A stretch of DNA of 64,000 bases from Glycomyces terrestris (GCF_003933745.1 NZ_RSEB01000004.1:682001-746000), one strand, 5' to 3'. Shown: positions 8,570-16,052, counted from the first letter of the stretch. Notes: generated by a model not told the origin, from the letters alone. A program made the numbers and translations.

Positions 8570-8575
8570 CATACT
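8570..8575 (+). promoter_or_regulatory. -10 box for GntR gene
   Basis: CATACT, about 37 nt before the ATG at 8613. A TGTCAC motif (part of the recurrent palindrome family) lies in the leader at 8588-8594. Confidence 0.4.
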
Positions 8576-8612
8576 GGGTGGCCGCCATGTCACACAGCAC
8601 TGAGGAGCTACG

Positions 8613-9299
8613 ATGCCCGCCCGAGTCGCCCGGCCGGACACGCCCATGACCCTGCCCGAACTGGACGGCCGCCGCGCCAGCTACCGGGAGCGCGTCGGCG
8701 AGGCCCTGCGGGCCGCGATCATCGCCGGACAGCTGAGCCCCGGGAAGGTGTACTCGGTGCCGGCGCTCGCCGAGCAGTTCGGGGTCTCGGCCACGCCGGT
8801 TCGCGAGGCCATGCTCGACCTCGTCAAGGAGGACCTGCTGGCCCCGGTGCCCAACAAGGGGTTCCGGGTCACGGTGGTCTCGGAGGAGCGGCTCGACGAG
8901 TACACGCGGCTGCGCGAGCTCATCGAGATCCCCACGGTCGTCGCGCTCGCGGAGTCGGCGGACCCGGTGGAGGTGGAGGCGCTGCGGCCGCTGGCGCAGG
9001 CGATCGTCGACGCGGCGGCCGAGGAGGACCTGCTCGCGTACGTCGAGGCCGACATGCGGTTCCACCTGGCCCTGCTGTCACTGTCGGGCAACGGAACACT
9101 GGTGGAGACGGTCCGGAACCTGCGGTTGCGCTCGCGCCTCTACGGCTTGACGGCGCTGATGGAGCTGGGCGAGCTGGAGGAGTCGGCGGTGGAGCACCTC
9201 GAGATCGTGGAGTGCCTGCTGGCGCGCGACGCGGCGGCGACCCAGCGGGTCATGGAGCTGCACCTGAGCCATGTGCGGGGCAAGTGGGCCCAGCCCTGA
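8613..9299 (+). CDS. GntR family regulator, FadR/FCD subfamily
   Basis: 228 residues. An N-terminal winged helix spans about 25-90, with AEQFGVSATPVREAMLDL as recognition helix. An all-helical FCD ligand domain follows (95-225) with DMRFHLALLSLSGN and HLSHVRG, whose Asp/His residues commonly bind a metal that holds a carboxylate ligand. It likely represses genes for an organic acid or sugar-acid pathway, but no enzyme gene sits beside it. GAGGAG lies 7 nt before the ATG. The neighbour downstream is a repeat array. Confidence 0.88.
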   Translation: MPARVARPDTPMTLPELDGRRASYRERVGEALRAAIIAGQLSPGKVYSVPALAEQFGVSATPVREAMLDLVKEDLLAPVPNKGFRVTVVSEERLDEYTRLRELIEIPTVVALAESADPVEVEALRPLAQAIVDAAAEEDLLAYVEADMRFHLALLSLSGNGTLVETVRNLRLRSRLYGLTALMELGELEESAVEHLEIVECLLARDAAATQRVMELHLSHVRGKWAQP

Positions 9300-9304
9300 C
9301 GGGG

Positions 9305-9510
9305 CGGCGGTGGCATGTCACATGCCGCCTATTGAGTCCCGGGTGGAATGTCACGCACAACCGGTTGAAGGGCCGGTGGAATGCCACGCTTTACCAGGCC
9401 TGGAACTCGGTGGAATGCCACGCACCCCCCGGGCCGGTAATCCAGTGGAATGCCACGCGGTACCGGAAGGTCACGCGCTACCGGCTGGAACCCAGGTCGA
9501 ATGTCGCGCG
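9305..9510. repeat. Degenerate tandem array, 14-bp core every 33-35 bp
   Basis: The core GTGGAATGCCACGC or a close variant starts at 9310, 9343, 9376, 9410 and 9445, with decayed copies near 9465, 9496 and 9526. Between cores are about 20 bp of variable CCGG-rich sequence. The first copy forms a palindrome, GGCATGTCACATGCC, just after the GntR stop codon and may double as its terminator. The repeats are too short and the spacers too uneven for CRISPR. Confidence 0.75.
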
Positions 9511-9621
9511 TGAGCACTGCCTTCGACGGCATGTCGCATTCGCTCGTCGGGACCAGGTGGTGCGGTGGTGCGCTATGGCGTCTTGCACTGGAACCCAGTA
9601 GTGCGTCACGCATCGCCTGCG

Positions 9622-9648
9622 GCGGCCGCGGGCTGGACTCGCGGCCGC
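9622..9648 (-). terminator. Hairpin after histidine-rich gene
   Basis: GCGGCCGCG (9622-9630) pairs perfectly with 9640-9648 around a 9-nt loop, 15 bases beyond the stop codon at 9663. Confidence 0.55.
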
Positions 9649-9662
9649 TGCGAGGTCGCGTG

Positions 9663-9956
9663 CTAGTGGTCGTCCCAGTGGCCGGCGTGGGCGGCGTGGC
9701 GGTGCCCGTCGTGGACGTAGTCGGTGTGGTCGCCGTGGGCGACGGCGAGGTGTCCGCAGTCCTTGCCGTGCTCGTGGCTGTGGCCGTCGTGCACGTGGTG
9801 GCCCTCGGGTTCGCATTCATCCACGTGGTCGCCGTGAACGCGGTGCAGGTGCCCGTCGTGGGCGTAGTCCGTGTGGTCGCCGTGCGGCACCGCGGTGTGG
9901 CCGCAGTCCTTGCCGTGCTGGTGCGTGTGTGCGGTGTGTTCCTTGTGTGCGGCCAT
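9663..9956 (-). CDS. Histidine-rich metal-binding protein with internal duplication
   Basis: 97 residues, roughly a quarter histidine. It consists of two copies of one unit, HGKDCGHTAVPHGDHTDY and HGKDCGHLAVAHGDHTDY, each followed by a HDGH motif and more histidines. The pattern HGKDCGH...HGDH suggests zinc or nickel chelation in the cytoplasm; there is no signal peptide or membrane segment. Similar small proteins occur in actinobacteria, sometimes annotated as zinc transport-related, but I know of no proven role. GAGGAGGG lies a few bases before the ATG at 9956. No transporter gene is adjacent. Confidence 0.8.
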   Translation of the reverse strand: MAAHKEHTAHTHQHGKDCGHTAVPHGDHTDYAHDGHLHRVHGDHVDECEPEGHHVHDGHSHEHGKDCGHLAVAHGDHTDYVHDGHRHAAHAGHWDDH

Positions 9957-10054
9957 GTCGCCGCCCTCCTCAGTCTTGCGGTGTGCCGAGCCGGCGCCGC
10001 GGGCGCGGCTCGATCGTCACCGTAGACCCCTGCGGGTGCCGCTGCGGGGTTTCG

Positions 10055-10078
10055 GCGAACCGGGCGGGACGGGTTCGC
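10055..10078 (-). terminator. Weak hairpin after HAD gene
   Basis: GCGAACC pairs with GGTTCGC (7 bp), 16 bases beyond the stop of the HAD gene at 10094. Confidence 0.35.
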
Positions 10079-10093
10079 GACAGTCGGGCCGTT

Positions 10094-10738
10094 TCAGGCG
10101 TTCGCGGCGTGGTCGATGGCCTCGACGACCGTGTCGGCGGTGTGGGTGGGCCGGTAGTCCGGCGCGGTCCAGGTGCGGCCGAGGTGGAGCCAGACGCTGG
10201 GGACGCCGAGGCGGTGGGCACCGAGGATGTCGGCGTCGTCGCGGTCGCCGATCATCCATGCGTCGGCGAGGGAGCCGCCGACGGCGGCCGCGGCGGCGTG
10301 GAAGACCGCCGGTTCGGGCTTGTCGGTGCCGATGGCGCCGCTGACGATGGACGCGTCCACGAGGCGGTCGAGTCCGGCGTTGCGGATCTTGCCGGTCTGA
10401 CTGGGAACCGGGCCGTTGGTGACGATGACGACGCGATGCCCGGCGGCGCGGGCGCGTTCGATGGCGGCGGCGGTCTCGGGGGCGAGGCGGGCGTTGTCGC
10501 GGGAGCAGGCGATGAGGGCCGTGATGAGGTCGTCTTCGGTGAGGCCGAGGTCGAGGCGGTCGAGCATGGCCTTGGCGACGACGGGCCGGGGTGTGTACCC
10601 GCGCTGGTCGATCTCCATGATCCAGTCGGCGTGCTCGGCCGGAAGGCCGCGGTCGTCGAGGAGGGCGAGCAGGCCGGTGCGGAAGCCGGCGTCGCGGTCG
10701 ATGAGGGTGTTGTCGAGGTCGATCATCAGGAGCGTCAC
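10094..10738 (-). CDS. HAD superfamily hydrolase (IA type)
   Basis: 214 residues from the GTG at 10738. Motif I is MIDLDNTLID, with the nucleophilic and acid/base aspartates. Motif II is VIVTNG, the conserved lysine is in TDKPEPAVF, and motif III is MIGDRDDADILGA. A helical cap lies between residues 15 and 90. It should hydrolyse a small phosphate ester, substrate unknown. Fold and length resemble phosphoglycolate phosphatase or YjjG-type nucleotidases. TACCCT 7 nt before the GTG supports this start as leaderless. An upstream reading frame ends in a GTGA overlap with the start (see the possible remnant at 10735-10875). Confidence 0.8.
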   Translation of the reverse strand: MTLLMIDLDNTLIDRDAGFRTGLLALLDDRGLPAEHADWIMEIDQRGYTPRPVVAKAMLDRLDLGLTEDDLITALIACSRDNARLAPETAAAIERARAAGHRVVIVTNGPVPSQTGKIRNAGLDRLVDASIVSGAIGTDKPEPAVFHAAAAAVGGSLADAWMIGDRDDADILGAHRLGVPSVWLHLGRTWTAPDYRPTHTADTVVEAIDHAANA

Positions 10739-10875
10739 GGCTGTGAGGGTAGCCGGGGTCGGGCGCGGCGTCGAGGGTGAGCGGGCGTCGAGGGTTGGCG
10801 GGCGTCGCGGATGGCGACGGCGGCGAGTCCGAGGGCGAGGGCGCCGGTCAGGGCGGCGCTGCCGGTGTCGGTGAC
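10735..10875 (-). pseudogene. Possible 3' remnant of a membrane-protein gene
   Basis: On the minus strand a frame with uniformly GC-rich third positions reads VTDTGSAALTGALALGLAAV and then AIRDAR, like the last membrane helix of a protein. It ends in a TGA overlapping the GTG start of the HAD gene. No start codon or upstream domain is found, and a short tandem repeat (about 10766-10800) lies inside. It may be a deletion remnant or chance. Confidence 0.2.
10746..10751 (-). promoter_or_regulatory. Leaderless -10 box of HAD gene
   Basis: TACCCT on the minus strand, 7 nt before the GTG at 10738. Confidence 0.45.
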
Positions 10876-11061
10876 GTGCGGTGGTCCTGGAGGATAAGAG
10901 GTTGGTCCTGGATACGCACTTCGCGGTGCCGGTCTTGCACGATCGGGTCATCCTGAGGCGAGACTGTGACCTGAATGTGATCTATTGAGGACGCCAGCAG
11001 GAGCGAAGTAGTCAGTGGGCTTGCCGCTCGCGGTGCCTCGCTTCTCGCTGCTCCCGCTCCC
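10876..11061. other. Non-coding stretch before minisatellites
   Basis: I see no gene here. It is slightly less GC-rich than its surroundings and may hold promoter-like sequence, but nothing I can define. Confidence 0.3.
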
Positions 11062-11148
11062 GTCTCCGGGAGGGCTCCGCTGCTGTCTTCGGGTATGCCC
11101 CGCTCCGGTCTCCGGGCAGGCCCCCGGATCCGGGCAGGCTCCGCTGCC
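11062..11148. repeat. Degenerate 23-bp tandem repeat
   Basis: Units beginning GTCTCCGGG start at 11062, 11085 and 11108, with a decayed fourth copy, giving a 23-bp period. It adjoins the 7-bp array. Confidence 0.55.
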
Positions 11149-11157
11149 GTCTCGGTC

Positions 11158-11234
11158 CGGCTCCCGGCTCCCGGCTCCCGGCTCCCGGCTCCCGGCTCCC
11201 GGCTCCCGGCTCCCGGCTCCCGGCTCCCGGCTCC
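11158..11234. repeat. Heptanucleotide microsatellite, 11 copies
   Basis: Eleven perfect copies of CGGCTCC in tandem (77 bp), flanked by partial units. Perfect identity implies recent slippage. The period is not a multiple of three, consistent with non-coding DNA. Confidence 0.95.
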
Positions 11235-11370
11235 GAAAGATGAAACCATCGAAACCTTGTCGTCGCCCTTCAAAACGGACACCGTTGGGCCCCCGGCGCA
11301 AGGGTGGCATGAGGGACCGACAGTCCTTCCGGGTCCGGACCCGGCCGCTGCGGGTCAAGCGTGCCGGGCC

Positions 11371-11578
11371 CGCCGCGGGCGGATGCGCCCCGCTCAGACC
11401 CGCCCCGGGCGGGTGCGTCCCACCTGGACCCGCCCCGGGCGGGTGCACCCCGCCCCGACCCGCCGCAGACGGAAGCGCCCTGCCCGGACCTCCGCGGGCG
11501 AATGCGCCCCGCCTCAACCCGCCGCGAGCGGGTGCACCCCGCCTCGACCCACCGCAGGCGGATGCGCCCTGCCCCGCG
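11371..11578. repeat. Seven tandem 30-bp palindromic units
   Basis: Units start at 11371, 11401, 11431, 11461, 11491 (29 bp), 11520 and 11550. Each carries an inverted repeat of the type CCCGCC-N-GGGCGGG followed by a TGCGCCCC-like tail. The array lies directly downstream of the Old Yellow Enzyme gene stop codon (minus strand), so a transcript through it would fold into a row of hairpins. Confidence 0.85.
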
Positions 11579-11592
11579 GCGGCTCGCGTGTC

Positions 11593-12672
11593 TCAGGCGC
11601 GGCGGTACGGGGCCGGGACGGGGACCTCGTCGCCGAGTTCGCGGGCGGCGTGGAGGGGCCAGTAGGGGTTGCGGAGCAGTTCGCGGCCGATGAAGACCGC
11701 GTCGGCGTCACCGTCGGCGAGGATCTTCTCGGCTTGGCGGGGCTCGGTGATGAGGCCGACCGCGCCGGTCGGGAGGCCGGTCTCGCGGCGCACCCGCGCG
11801 GCGAACGGCACCTGGTAGCCGGGCGCGGAGGGGATGTCGGCGCGCGGGACGCTGCCGCCGCTGGAGACGTCGAGCAGGTCGATGGCGTGCTCGCGGAGGA
11901 CCGCGGCGAGGCGCACGGTCTCGTCGGCGGTCCAGCCCTCGGGTTCGATCCAGTCGGTGGCGGAGACGCGGAAGAACACGGGGACGCGGTCGCCGACCTC
12001 GGCGCGGACGGCGTCGGCGATCTCGACGGCGAGGCGGGTGCGGTTCTCGAAGGAGCCGCCGTACTCGTCCTCGCGGCGGTTCGAGACCGGGGAGAGGAAC
12101 TCGTGGAGGAGGTAGCCGTGGGCGCCGTGGATCTCGACGACCTCGTAGCCGGCGTCGAGGGCGCGGCGGGCCGCGGCGGCGAACGCGGCGACGACCTCCT
12201 GGATCTCGGCGGCGGTGAGGGCGTGCGGGACGGGCCGGGACGAGCTGAACGGGACGGCGCTGGGCGCGACCGGGATCCAGCCGCCTTCGCTCGGGTCGAG
12301 GGCGCGGCCGCCGTTGAACTCGAGGTCGGAGGTGGCCTTGCGGCCGGCGTGGGCGAGCTGGATGCCGGGGACGGTGCCGTGGGCGCGCATGAGGGCGGTG
12401 AGGCGGCGGTGGGCTTCGACCTGGGTGTCGTTCCAGATGCCGAGGTCGCCGATGCTGATACGGCCTTCGGCGGTGACCGCCGTGGCCTCGACGAGGATGA
12501 GGCCGGCGCCGCCGACGGCGCGGGAGCCGTAGTGCTGGACGTGCCAGTCGTTGGGGGCGCCGGTGCCGGGACCGGTCGTGTCGGCGCTGTACTGGCACAT
12601 CGGGGCCATCCAGGCGCGGTTTGGGAACTCGGTGCCCCGGATGGCGAGGGGCGAGAACAGGTTGCTGGTCAC
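11593..12672 (-). CDS. Old Yellow Enzyme family NADH:flavin oxidoreductase (YqjM type)
   Basis: 359 residues forming one TIM barrel. Cys26 in APMCQYSA is the redox-tuning cysteine of the thermophilic-like YqjM class. QLAHAGRKA, IHGAHGYLLHEFLSP and EYGGSFENR are the FMN- and substrate-binding signatures. It should reduce activated C=C bonds of enones or other electrophiles with NAD(P)H, a detoxification role. The GTG at 12672 is preceded by AAGGAC. It heads the redox group of three minus-strand genes, though terminator-like hairpins separate them. The seven-unit palindromic array follows its 3' end. Confidence 0.9.
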   Translation of the reverse strand: MTSNLFSPLAIRGTEFPNRAWMAPMCQYSADTTGPGTGAPNDWHVQHYGSRAVGGAGLILVEATAVTAEGRISIGDLGIWNDTQVEAHRRLTALMRAHGTVPGIQLAHAGRKATSDLEFNGGRALDPSEGGWIPVAPSAVPFSSSRPVPHALTAAEIQEVVAAFAAAARRALDAGYEVVEIHGAHGYLLHEFLSPVSNRREDEYGGSFENRTRLAVEIADAVRAEVGDRVPVFFRVSATDWIEPEGWTADETVRLAAVLREHAIDLLDVSSGGSVPRADIPSAPGYQVPFAARVRRETGLPTGAVGLITEPRQAEKILADGDADAVFIGRELLRNPYWPLHAARELGDEVPVPAPYRRA

Positions 12673-12723
12673 GGGCGGGTCCTTCTGCGGTCGGGCGGTC
12701 TTCGAGGTGGGCGGCGGGCGGGC

Positions 12724-12747
12724 GGGGCCGCCGGTCCCGGCGGCCCC
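12724..12747 (-). terminator. Hairpin after DJ-1/PfpI gene
   Basis: Perfect 10-bp stem (12724-12733 with 12738-12747) with a GTCC loop, 11 bases beyond the stop at 12758. Confidence 0.6.
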
Positions 12748-12757
12748 AAGCGTACGT

Positions 12758-13453
12758 CTATCCGATGAGTTTCAGCAGCTCGTCGGCCGCCTGGTGTGAC
12801 GACTGCGGGTTCTGGCCGGTGACGACGGTGCGGTCGACCACGACGTGCGGCGTGAACGGCTCGGCGGCCTCGAAGTGCAGGCCGGCCGCTTCGAGGCGGG
12901 TCTGGAGCAGCCACGGGGCCCGGTCGGCGAAGGCGCCGAGGCGCTCCTCCCGGTCGGTGAAGCCGGTGATGCGGTAGGCGGCGAAGGCGTTGCCGCCGTC
13001 GGGCTCGGTGGCGGGCAGGAGCGCGGCGAGGCCGTGGCAGACGAGGCCGACGGGCTTGCCGGAGGCGAGGGCGTCGGCGAGGATCACGCCGGCGCGCTCG
13101 TCGACGGCGAGGTCCTCCATGGGGCCGTGGCCGCCGGGGACGTAGACGGCGTCGTAGTCGGCGAGGTCGACGTCCGCGAGGTCGAGCGGCGCGGCGAGCT
13201 CGGGGGCGGTGGCGACGGCGTCGCGGTACCGGGCGGCGGGCTCGGGGCCGCCGGCGGCGTCGGGCTCGAGGCTCACGGGGTCGACGGGCGGGACGACGCC
13301 GCCGGGCGTGGCGACCTCGACCCGGTGGCCGGCGGCCTTGAACGCGTCGAGCGGGACGACGGCCTCCTCGGCCCAGTAGCCGGTGGTGTGGGTGGTGCCG
13401 TCGTTGAGCGTCCACTCGCTCGCGCCGGTCATGATGAACAGGATCTTCGCCAT
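12758..13453 (-). CDS. DJ-1/PfpI (Hsp31-like) class I glutamine amidotransferase-fold protein
   Basis: 231 residues. The nucleophile elbow is VGLVCHGLAALL, with Cys139-His140, and VPGGHGPMEDL (residues 105-115) carries the conserved glutamate. Length and the N-terminal FIMTGASEW resemble Hsp31-type glyoxalase III or stress chaperones rather than intracellular PfpI proteases. Likely role: repair or detoxification of reactive carbonyls. It lies between Old Yellow Enzyme and a dehydrogenase on the same strand, opposite a MarR regulator, fitting an electrophile-stress group. The ATG at 13453 has GAGGAG about 12 nt upstream. Confidence 0.82.
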   Translation of the reverse strand: MAKILFIMTGASEWTLNDGTTHTTGYWAEEAVVPLDAFKAAGHRVEVATPGGVVPPVDPVSLEPDAAGGPEPAARYRDAVATAPELAAPLDLADVDLADYDAVYVPGGHGPMEDLAVDERAGVILADALASGKPVGLVCHGLAALLPATEPDGGNAFAAYRITGFTDREERLGAFADRAPWLLQTRLEAAGLHFEAAEPFTPHVVVDRTVVTGQNPQSSHQAADELLKLIG

Positions 13454-13496
13454 GGCGTGTGTCTTTCTCCTCGTGGTGGTCCGGTGTCCGGCCTGG

Positions 13497-14372
13497 TTAC
13501 TCCTCGAAGCTCGCGAAGTAGCTCGCGGCCATGTCCTCGTCGCCGTGGCCCTGACCGGAGGCGCGCCGGAAGCGCTCGGCGCCGGCTTCGGCGAGGTCGA
13601 GGCGGACGCCGCTCGCGCGGGCGGCCTCGACGATGAGGCGGGCGTCCTTCAGGGCGGTGTCGAGGCCGAAGCTGGTGTTCCCGGTGGCGCCCTCGAGGAT
13701 GAGGCCGCCTTTGGCGTGGGCGTAGCCGGCGTCGAGGGGGCCGCCGGAGATGAGGTCGAAGAAGCCCTTCGGATCGACGCCGAGTCCTTCGGCGAGCGCG
13801 AGGACTTCGCCGATGCCGTGGGTGAGGACGAAGACCCAGCTGTTGGCGACGAGCTTGAGGCGGGAGGCGGCGCCGTCGCGGCCTTCGGCGCCGGTCCAGA
13901 CGGTCCGGGCGCCGACGGCGTCGAACACGGCGGTGGCGACCGGGTCGTCGGCGGGGCCGGAGGCGAGGACGGTGAGCTGTCCGGCTTCGGCGGGGGCGCG
14001 GGTGCCGAGGACGGGGGCGTCGAAGTACAGGAGTCCGTGCTCGTCGGCGAGGGCCGCGAGTGCGGCGGCGCCGTCGGGGCCGGCGGTGGTGGACTGGATC
14101 CACCGGGCGCCGGGTGCGAGGCCCGGGGCCGCCTGGGCGATGACCTCGGCGACGGCGGCGCCGTCGTAGAGCATGGTGAGGACGGCGTCGGCGCCCTCGA
14201 CGGCCTCGGCGGGGGTGCCGGCGACGGCGATGCCGTCGGCGGCGAGGGGTTCGGCCTTGTCGCGGCTGCGGTTCCAGGCGGTCACGCGGTGTCCGGCGCG
14301 GGCGAGGTTGCGGGCCATCGCGGCCCCCATGATGCCGGTGCCGAGCACGGCGACGTGGAGCTGGTCGCTCAT
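13497..14372 (-). CDS. NAD(P)-dependent beta-hydroxyacid-type dehydrogenase
   Basis: 291 residues. The N-terminal Rossmann motif is LGTGIMGAAMARNLARAGH, followed by AWNRSRDKAEPL. An all-helical C-terminal domain holds the family lysine in KLVANSW (the GxxGxxxKxxxN region). It belongs to the 6-phosphogluconate/3-hydroxyisobutyrate dehydrogenase superfamily, close to imine reductase or GLYR-like members. The substrate is not predictable. AAGGAGGA before the ATG at 14372 fixes the start and rejects an in-frame extension upstream. It is divergent from a MarR gene across an operator-like inverted repeat. Confidence 0.85.
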   Translation of the reverse strand: MSDQLHVAVLGTGIMGAAMARNLARAGHRVTAWNRSRDKAEPLAADGIAVAGTPAEAVEGADAVLTMLYDGAAVAEVIAQAAPGLAPGARWIQSTTAGPDGAAALAALADEHGLLYFDAPVLGTRAPAEAGQLTVLASGPADDPVATAVFDAVGARTVWTGAEGRDGAASRLKLVANSWVFVLTHGIGEVLALAEGLGVDPKGFFDLISGGPLDAGYAHAKGGLILEGATGNTSFGLDTALKDARLIVEAARASGVRLDLAEAGAERFRRASGQGHGDEDMAASYFASFEE

Positions 14373-14424
14373 CGGGTCCTCCTTGGGTTCACGGGCGCGG
14401 GTTCCCGGTGTCGCGCCCACGATA

Positions 14425-14449
14425 CTTGCAGACGCGGGTTAATTGCAAG
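14425..14449. promoter_or_regulatory. Candidate MarR operator
   Basis: CTTGCA (14425-14430) and TTGCAAG (14443-14449) form an inverted repeat in the divergent promoter of the dehydrogenase and MarR genes. The local sequence is AT-richer than its surroundings. Confidence 0.5.
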
Positions 14450-14523
14450 CGATGGTTATTTGCGTGTTGCGTATATCGCCGTACGCTAGGATAGAAGTTC
14501 GCCCGAGCCCGAAGGAGGACCAC

Positions 14524-14976
14524 GTGAGCGCGGCCCCGCAGACCACGACGGCCCTGGCGCAGCACTGGTGCGCCCTCTCGGCCCTGCACGAGCGCATCGC
14601 CGAGCGGATCGGGCGCCGGCTCGAGGCCGAGCACGACCTGAGCGTGCGCGAGTTCTCCCTCCTCACCGTCCTCAGCCGCCAGCGCGAGGGCTCGGGCGGG
14701 CACTTGCAGATGCGCGAGGTCGCCGAGGCGATCGTCCTGAGCCAGAGCGCGACCACGCGCCTGGTGACCAGGATGGAGGACCGGGGGCTGCTGGCGCGCA
14801 CGATCTGCAAGGACGACCGGCGCGGGATCTACACGAACGTGACCGAGGCGGGGCGCCGGCTGCTGGCGGCGGCGCGGCCGACCCATGACGGGGCGCTGGC
14901 CGAGGCGCTCGGCGAGGCGCGGGCGAACCCGGATTTCAAGCCGCTGGTGGAGGCGCTGGAGCGCATCGGCGCGTGA
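14524..14976 (+). CDS. MarR family transcriptional regulator
   Basis: 150 residues from the GTG at 14524, which is preceded by AAGGAGG. The winged helix spans about 45-115: LQMREVAEAIVLSQSATTRL is the recognition region, and RMEDRGLLAR with DDRRGIYTNVTEAGRRLL forms the wing. One cysteine (LARTICKDD) sits in the wing and could sense oxidants or electrophiles, a known mode in OhrR-like MarR proteins, though this is inference. It probably represses the divergent dehydrogenase and itself through the repeat at 14425-14449. Confidence 0.88.
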   Translation: MSAAPQTTTALAQHWCALSALHERIAERIGRRLEAEHDLSVREFSLLTVLSRQREGSGGHLQMREVAEAIVLSQSATTRLVTRMEDRGLLARTICKDDRRGIYTNVTEAGRRLLAAARPTHDGALAEALGEARANPDFKPLVEALERIGA

Positions 14977-15028
14977 CGGCGCGGCCGCGGTGCGGTTCGC
15001 ATTGGAGCGCAGGCGGACGGCGGGTTCG

Positions 15029-15054
15029 GCCGCTCGTGTGCGGCTAGGAGCGGC
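15029..15054. terminator. Hairpin between convergent genes
   Basis: GCCGCTC (15029-15035) pairs with GAGCGGC (15048-15054) between the MarR stop at 14976 and the stop at 15168. Confidence 0.4.
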
Positions 15055-15167
15055 TCGACGGCCTCAAGTCCCCCGTGGTCGTCCTCGGTGATCGGGGCGG
15101 CAGGGGGCACCACTGTAGGGGTGCATGGAGTGGGGTCGACGGGTCTCTGGGCTGGTGGCGGCCGGGG

Positions 15168-15470
15168 TCAGGACTTCCAGAACTTGACGGCGATGTGGGC
15201 GAGGCCGTCGCGCTGGGGGCGGGTCTTGAGGACCTTCTCGAACTTGTGGTTGAGGTAGAGGCCGGGGGGTTCGGAGTCGACGCGGAAGACGTTGCCGACC
15301 CAGCCGACGGGGCGGTCGCCGTCGAGTTCCCACAGCTCCACGATGCGGTCGCCGGGCTTGATCGTCATTCTGATGTGGAGTCCGAGGTACTCGGCGTCCC
15401 CGGTCCGGAGCCAGCCGACTTTCTCGGGGTCGGGGTACCCCTTCGGGAGCGGGGTCTCGGGTCCGTTCAT
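15168..15470 (-). CDS. Hypothetical protein, about 100 residues
   Basis: I do not recognise this protein. From the ATG at 15470 it has 100 residues with no signal peptide or membrane span. It is rich in Trp, Gly and charged residues (ELWELDGDRPVGWVGNVFRV and a KFEKVLKT segment), like a small beta-rich domain. The frame stays open well upstream, but codons before 15470 have AT-rich third positions (GAT, GGA, ATT, AAT), unlike those after it, so coding most likely starts here; a GTG at 15527 is the alternative. TACTAT at 15579-15584 (minus) is a possible -10 box. Confidence 0.5.
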   Translation of the reverse strand: MNGPETPLPKGYPDPEKVGWLRTGDAEYLGLHIRMTIKPGDRIVELWELDGDRPVGWVGNVFRVDSEPPGLYLNHKFEKVLKTRPQRDGLAHIAVKFWKS

Positions 15471-15687
15471 TCCGGGCCAGCCATTCCATGCATTGATGAC
15501 AATCCGGTCTCCATCATCGCAGACCACGGTATGCACGCAACTGCCGCACAGAGTGACACCGGGTCTGCAACGACCAGGATAGTAGGCGCTTCCGGCGGTG
15601 CGGTCGGACGGAGTGGGCGTTCGGGGGCGGGGACGTGACCAGCGTCCGGAGGGGCGCGCCCGGTATGTCCGGGCGGCGGGGAGGCCG

Positions 15688-15693
15688 GATACT
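15688..15693 (+). promoter_or_regulatory. Leaderless -10 box of SCO4848-type gene
   Basis: GATACT lies 6 nt before the ATG at 15700. Confidence 0.5.
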
Positions 15694-15699
15694 GGGCGC

Positions 15700-15954
15700 A
15701 TGAAGCTCAGTCGCGGCGTCTCGGTGTTCCTGCTCGCGTTCGGCGTGTGGTCGTGGTTCATCTGGATCACGTTCGTGAAGAACCTGTTTGCGGACGTCAG
15801 CGGCCTGGCGTTCGACGGCGCGGGCGATCCGACGCCGTACTTCTGGGTGCATCTGGCGCTCGCGGTGGCGTCGTTCGGGCTCGGGACGGCGGTCGGGGTG
15901 GTCGGGTTGCGGGGGCTCCTGGCGAGCCGCCGCACGGGTCGCGGCGATTCCTGA
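15700..15954 (+). CDS. SCO4848 family membrane protein
   Basis: 84 residues with two membrane helices (about 7-28 and 45-72). FGVWSWFIWITFVKNLFAD and the DPTPYFWVHLALAV segment match the small SCO4848 family, conserved in actinobacteria and of unknown function. The protein begins MKLSRGVSVFLLAFG. GATACT 6 nt upstream indicates leaderless transcription. A small hairpin with TCTTTTT follows. Confidence 0.8.
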   Translation: MKLSRGVSVFLLAFGVWSWFIWITFVKNLFADVSGLAFDGAGDPTPYFWVHLALAVASFGLGTAVGVVGLRGLLASRRTGRGDS

Positions 15955-15996
15955 AAGGACCGTTCGACTCGTTGGCGACTCGCCCGTGAGTCGGAA

Positions 15997-16015
15997 ATCC
16001 GACGCGGATCTTTTT
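15997..16015 (+). terminator. Short rho-independent terminator
   Basis: ATCCG-ACG-CGGAT stem followed by CTTTTT, 43 bases after the SCO4848-type gene; a second small stem lies at 15976-15993. Confidence 0.6.
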
Positions 16016-16052
16016 CACCCGTTCGGGACGGAAAGCGTTTGATTCGGAAGGC

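Noticed and set aside
9305-9510. CRISPR-like array
   Set aside because: The repeated core is only 14 bp, degrades along the array, spacers share CCGG-rich sequence, and there are no cas genes.
11361-11693. Pro/Arg-rich open frame through the 30-bp repeats
   Set aside because: It only translates the tandem units, runs into the antisense of the Old Yellow Enzyme gene, and has no start signal.
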